64,000 nucleotides of DNA from Planctomycetota bacterium. GTDB lineage: Bacteria; Planctomycetota; SZUA-567; H5-PLA8. The position numbers and the translations under genes were made by a program. The notes beneath the pieces are model-generated. The model made no database searches and had not been told where the DNA came from. It saw only the letters and a list, made by a program, of their open reading frames with translations. Positions 62,069 to 64,000 of the stretch are shown in pieces. Positions within the stretch are counted from its first letter, which is position 1. Each line of letters begins with the position of its first letter. Location of the stretch: positions 1,674,001-1,738,000 of the forward strand of contig JAOSKN010000003.1 of NCBI GenBank assembly GCA_027493525.1, in the 5' to 3' direction.

Positions 62069-62902
62069 ATGCTTACTAAAGATTGGTTTTTAAAAATTTC
62101 TATTGCGCTAGCTTTAGTGGCTTCATCGGCAGTCCACTGTCAATCCGCCACCGAAAGTAAGCTAATGCCGCTCACAAAATGTGGATTTATGAAGGCCATA
62201 GTCGATGATGGAATTGCGATGAGAGAGCGGCTCGATTGGATCCAGCGGGAAGCAAGAGGAAATCATGATGTCCTGAATTGGATTCGAGAAGAGTATAGTA
62301 AGATTCTCTTACGGTCGAGGGCTCTATTAATTGAACAGGAAAGGATACCGGGCGCCTTTAGGTCTGTAAATATTGGAGGAGTAATAAAGACTGAATCGAA
62401 AGGCCAAGAAACAACAAGGTATACCTTGGATGGCTCCGAAATGAAGCAAGTGGAAATAACTCGCGGGGTTGTATTTGAATTGGAACTACTCAAAGTCTTG
62501 GGCGAATACCCAACTTGTAAAATGCTTTCCTTTTTTCACGGATTGGTCCTAAATAAGGACATGCCGAATGAAGTTCGCGTAGAGGCATGTAGGCAATTAA
62601 ATACTATTCTATTAGAGTACTTTGGCGGGGCCTCGATATCAAAGCCATACTTCTCATTAGAAGACAAAGATTTGGTATGGGACAATTTCCATAAGATTGT
62701 TGAAGACCTAATTGTGTCTGATGTAAAGTCAGAAAAGCCTTCGACGCTTAGCCTGCCGGAGTATAGGCAGTCGAGGGTTGAAACTGAATTGGAATTAATG
62801 AAAAAGAACTGTGAAGCATATTTGGGCAGCTTAAAGAATCGCGAAAATGTTGAATCTGCGGACACAAAAGATCAGAATATTCCGTTGAAGGACGATGACT
62901 GA
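62069..62902 (+). CDS. AT-rich exported protein of unknown function
   Basis: The 277-residue protein has a signal peptide (ISIALALVASSAVHCQSA) and a helical body (for example QREARGNHDVLNWIREEYSK, ILLRSRALLIEQERI). No family is recognised. It follows the large surface protein by 29 bases with the same AT-rich codon use, so the two probably form one transferred unit. After it the composition returns to high GC. Confidence 0.62.
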   Translation: MLTKDWFLKISIALALVASSAVHCQSATESKLMPLTKCGFMKAIVDDGIAMRERLDWIQREARGNHDVLNWIREEYSKILLRSRALLIEQERIPGAFRSVNIGGVIKTESKGQETTRYTLDGSEMKQVEITRGVVFELELLKVLGEYPTCKMLSFFHGLVLNKDMPNEVRVEACRQLNTILLEYFGGASISKPYFSLEDKDLVWDNFHKIVEDLIVSDVKSEKPSTLSLPEYRQSRVETELELMKKNCEAYLGSLKNRENVESADTKDQNIPLKDDD

Positions 62903-63050
62903 CCGTCGTGGGACTCGGGCTGGAATGCCATGAAAGGCGGCTCGCGGCGGCGCGGAGCCGCCAAGATGGGAGATGGGTAAAGGAGTCCGTTGAGAGGTAC
63001 TCGGCGCAACCTGAGGCACGCGGCTTGCCAGCCTGGAGGGCCGTGGCCGC

Positions 63051-64000
63051 CTACTCCTTACCGCTCCCGCCCAGCGCCTTCCCTGCCGCCTTGCCATTCA
63101 GCCGCTGCAGCGCGGGCAGCGACCGCAGCAATTCGCCGTCGCGCCCGAGGTCGTAGTCGCACCACAGCTCTTCCAGCGCCGGCAGGCCCTTCAGCATGCC
63201 CAGGCCGGCCACGCCCGTCTTATCGATGCGCAGCGACTTGAGGCTGGGCTTCACCAGCGGCTTCAGCTCGACGACTTTGATCTGGAAGAGGCCAAGCAAT
63301 TCGAGCGGCATGCCGTGGAGCGGCGAGAGGTCGCGCACTTTCGTCATGCCCACGTCGATCCGGGTCAGGCGCCGGCCGCGCAGCGGCTCCAGGCTCTCGA
63401 CCTTCGCGCCGCCCAGCATCAGCGCGTTCAGCGGCATGCCGCGCAGCGGCTCGAGATCCACGATCTCCGTCCAGGCGGCGTAGAAGGTTACCAGGGGCAG
63501 GTCCTTCAGCGGCGCGAGGTCCGCGACCATGCTGCAGGAAAGATTCAGTTCGCGCAGGTTCCGCAGCTTGGCCAGCGGCGTCACGTCCTTCAGCGGGCAG
63601 CGGTACGTGGGCGAAAGCCCGGTGAGCGACAAGGCGTGCAGCGTGGGGATCGCAGCCAGCGGAGAAACGTCGCGGAGCTGTTCGCTGCGGAACCCGAGCA
63701 TCATCAAGCGCCCGCCCAGGATGCCCGGCTCGAAGGCGCCGTCGTAGCCCGGATTGAGCAGCTTCAGCCGCTCGGCGACGGCCTTGGCCGCTGCCTCGGG
63801 CGCAAGGGCCGCGACGCGAACCGCGAAGTCGGCCTCCGATTCCCGCGCCTCCGCCGGCGGCGCCGGCACGGCGGGGCGCTCGGGCCGGGTAAAGGGGATC
63901 TCCGAGATCAGGTCGCCGGCCTTGGGCGCGGGCAGCACCACGATCGGCGGGGCCTCAGCGACCGGATTCGCCGTCGTCTTCCGTTCGTCCTTGCTGGACT
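63051..64000 (-). CDS. Leucine-rich-repeat protein, 5' end outside the window
   Basis: At least 316 residues are seen; the frame stays open to the window edge. About eight LRR units run from residue 90 to 290 of the visible part (VSPLAAIPTLHALSLTGLS, VTPLAKLRNLRELNLSCS, LEPLRGRRLTRIDVGMT, LSPLHGMPLELLGLF), in the internalin-like pattern. The upstream segment (PAPPAEARESEADFAVRVAA, ERLKLLNPGYDG) is typical of the linker after a serine/threonine kinase domain in planctomycetes, but the kinase is not in the window. GTG at 63941 could also start a shorter protein. Confidence 0.75.
   Translation of the reverse strand, partial: SSKDERKTTANPVAEAPPIVVLPAPKAGDLISEIPFTRPERPAVPAPPAEARESEADFAVRVAALAPEAAAKAVAERLKLLNPGYDGAFEPGILGGRLMMLGFRSEQLRDVSPLAAIPTLHALSLTGLSPTYRCPLKDVTPLAKLRNLRELNLSCSMVADLAPLKDLPLVTFYAAWTEIVDLEPLRGMPLNALMLGGAKVESLEPLRGRRLTRIDVGMTKVRDLSPLHGMPLELLGLFQIKVVELKPLVKPSLKSLRIDKTGVAGLGMLKGLPALEELWCDYDLGRDGELLRSLPALQRLNGKAAGKALGGSGKE

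Overview
The window is high-GC bacterial chromosome, and its contents point to a member of the Planctomycetota or a close relative. The strongest hints are a tyrosine integrase with an N-terminal motif common in planctomycete genomes, a small DUF1580-like protein, many large secreted proteins of unknown role, and the end of what looks like a kinase-linked leucine-rich-repeat protein. This placement rests on recalled family distribution, not on a search.

Layout. 0-4.7 kb: an enolase-superfamily enzyme, a nitrilase, a DegT-type PLP aminotransferase closed by a strong terminator, and a membrane-anchored cytochrome c. 4.8-7.8 kb: an ABC exporter with a zinc-ribbon-containing N-terminus, followed by a DUF1854 protein. 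7.9-14.2 kb: mostly minus strand, with an amidohydrolase, a MoxR ATPase, an ArnT-like glycosyltransferase, a PDZ protein and sulfate adenylyltransferase; ribosomal protein L34 (too short to stand out) lies among them on the plus strand. 14.5-20.9 kb: a secreted metzincin protease, a small membrane protein and leucyl-tRNA synthetase.

21.2-35.2 kb is a 13.8-kb integrated element. It starts at the 3' end of tRNA-Ala(GGC) and is bounded by a 48-bp direct repeat of that end. It carries an integrase, an initiator gene with internal iteron-like repeats, a primase-helicase, two small-terminase-like genes, a phospholipase-D-like gene, an HExxH protein and an SRAP/umuD/umuC DNA-damage cassette. I see no large terminase, portal, capsid or tail gene. 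The best reading is a phage satellite (PICI-like) or a decayed/minimal integrative element rather than a complete prophage.

35.2-50.8 kb is ordinary chromosome: a MoaD-like carrier overlapping a BNR-repeat protein, DUF1428, adenylate kinase, a secreted cyclophilin, a lipoprotein, an SDR, a universal stress protein, a cluster of three exported or membrane proteins, an RluB/RsuA-type pseudouridine synthase, an FHA protein, an aldo/keto reductase, a phosphoesterase, a methyltransferase and an OB-HD nuclease. 50.86-52.33 kb is an intact IS66-family insertion with an 8-bp target duplication, followed by a cluster of perfect hairpins and heptamer repeats. 52.9-64 kb holds a 989-residue LamG-like protein, a small secreted protein, an AraC regulator, a large PKD-type surface protein whose base composition changes abruptly halfway, a second AT-rich secreted protein, and a leucine-rich-repeat protein cut by the window edge.

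Several genes (nitrilase, ABC exporter, FHA protein, RluB, PLD-like) are each broken by a single-base frameshift, usually in a short G or C run. This suggests either sequencing error in the assembly or recent decay.
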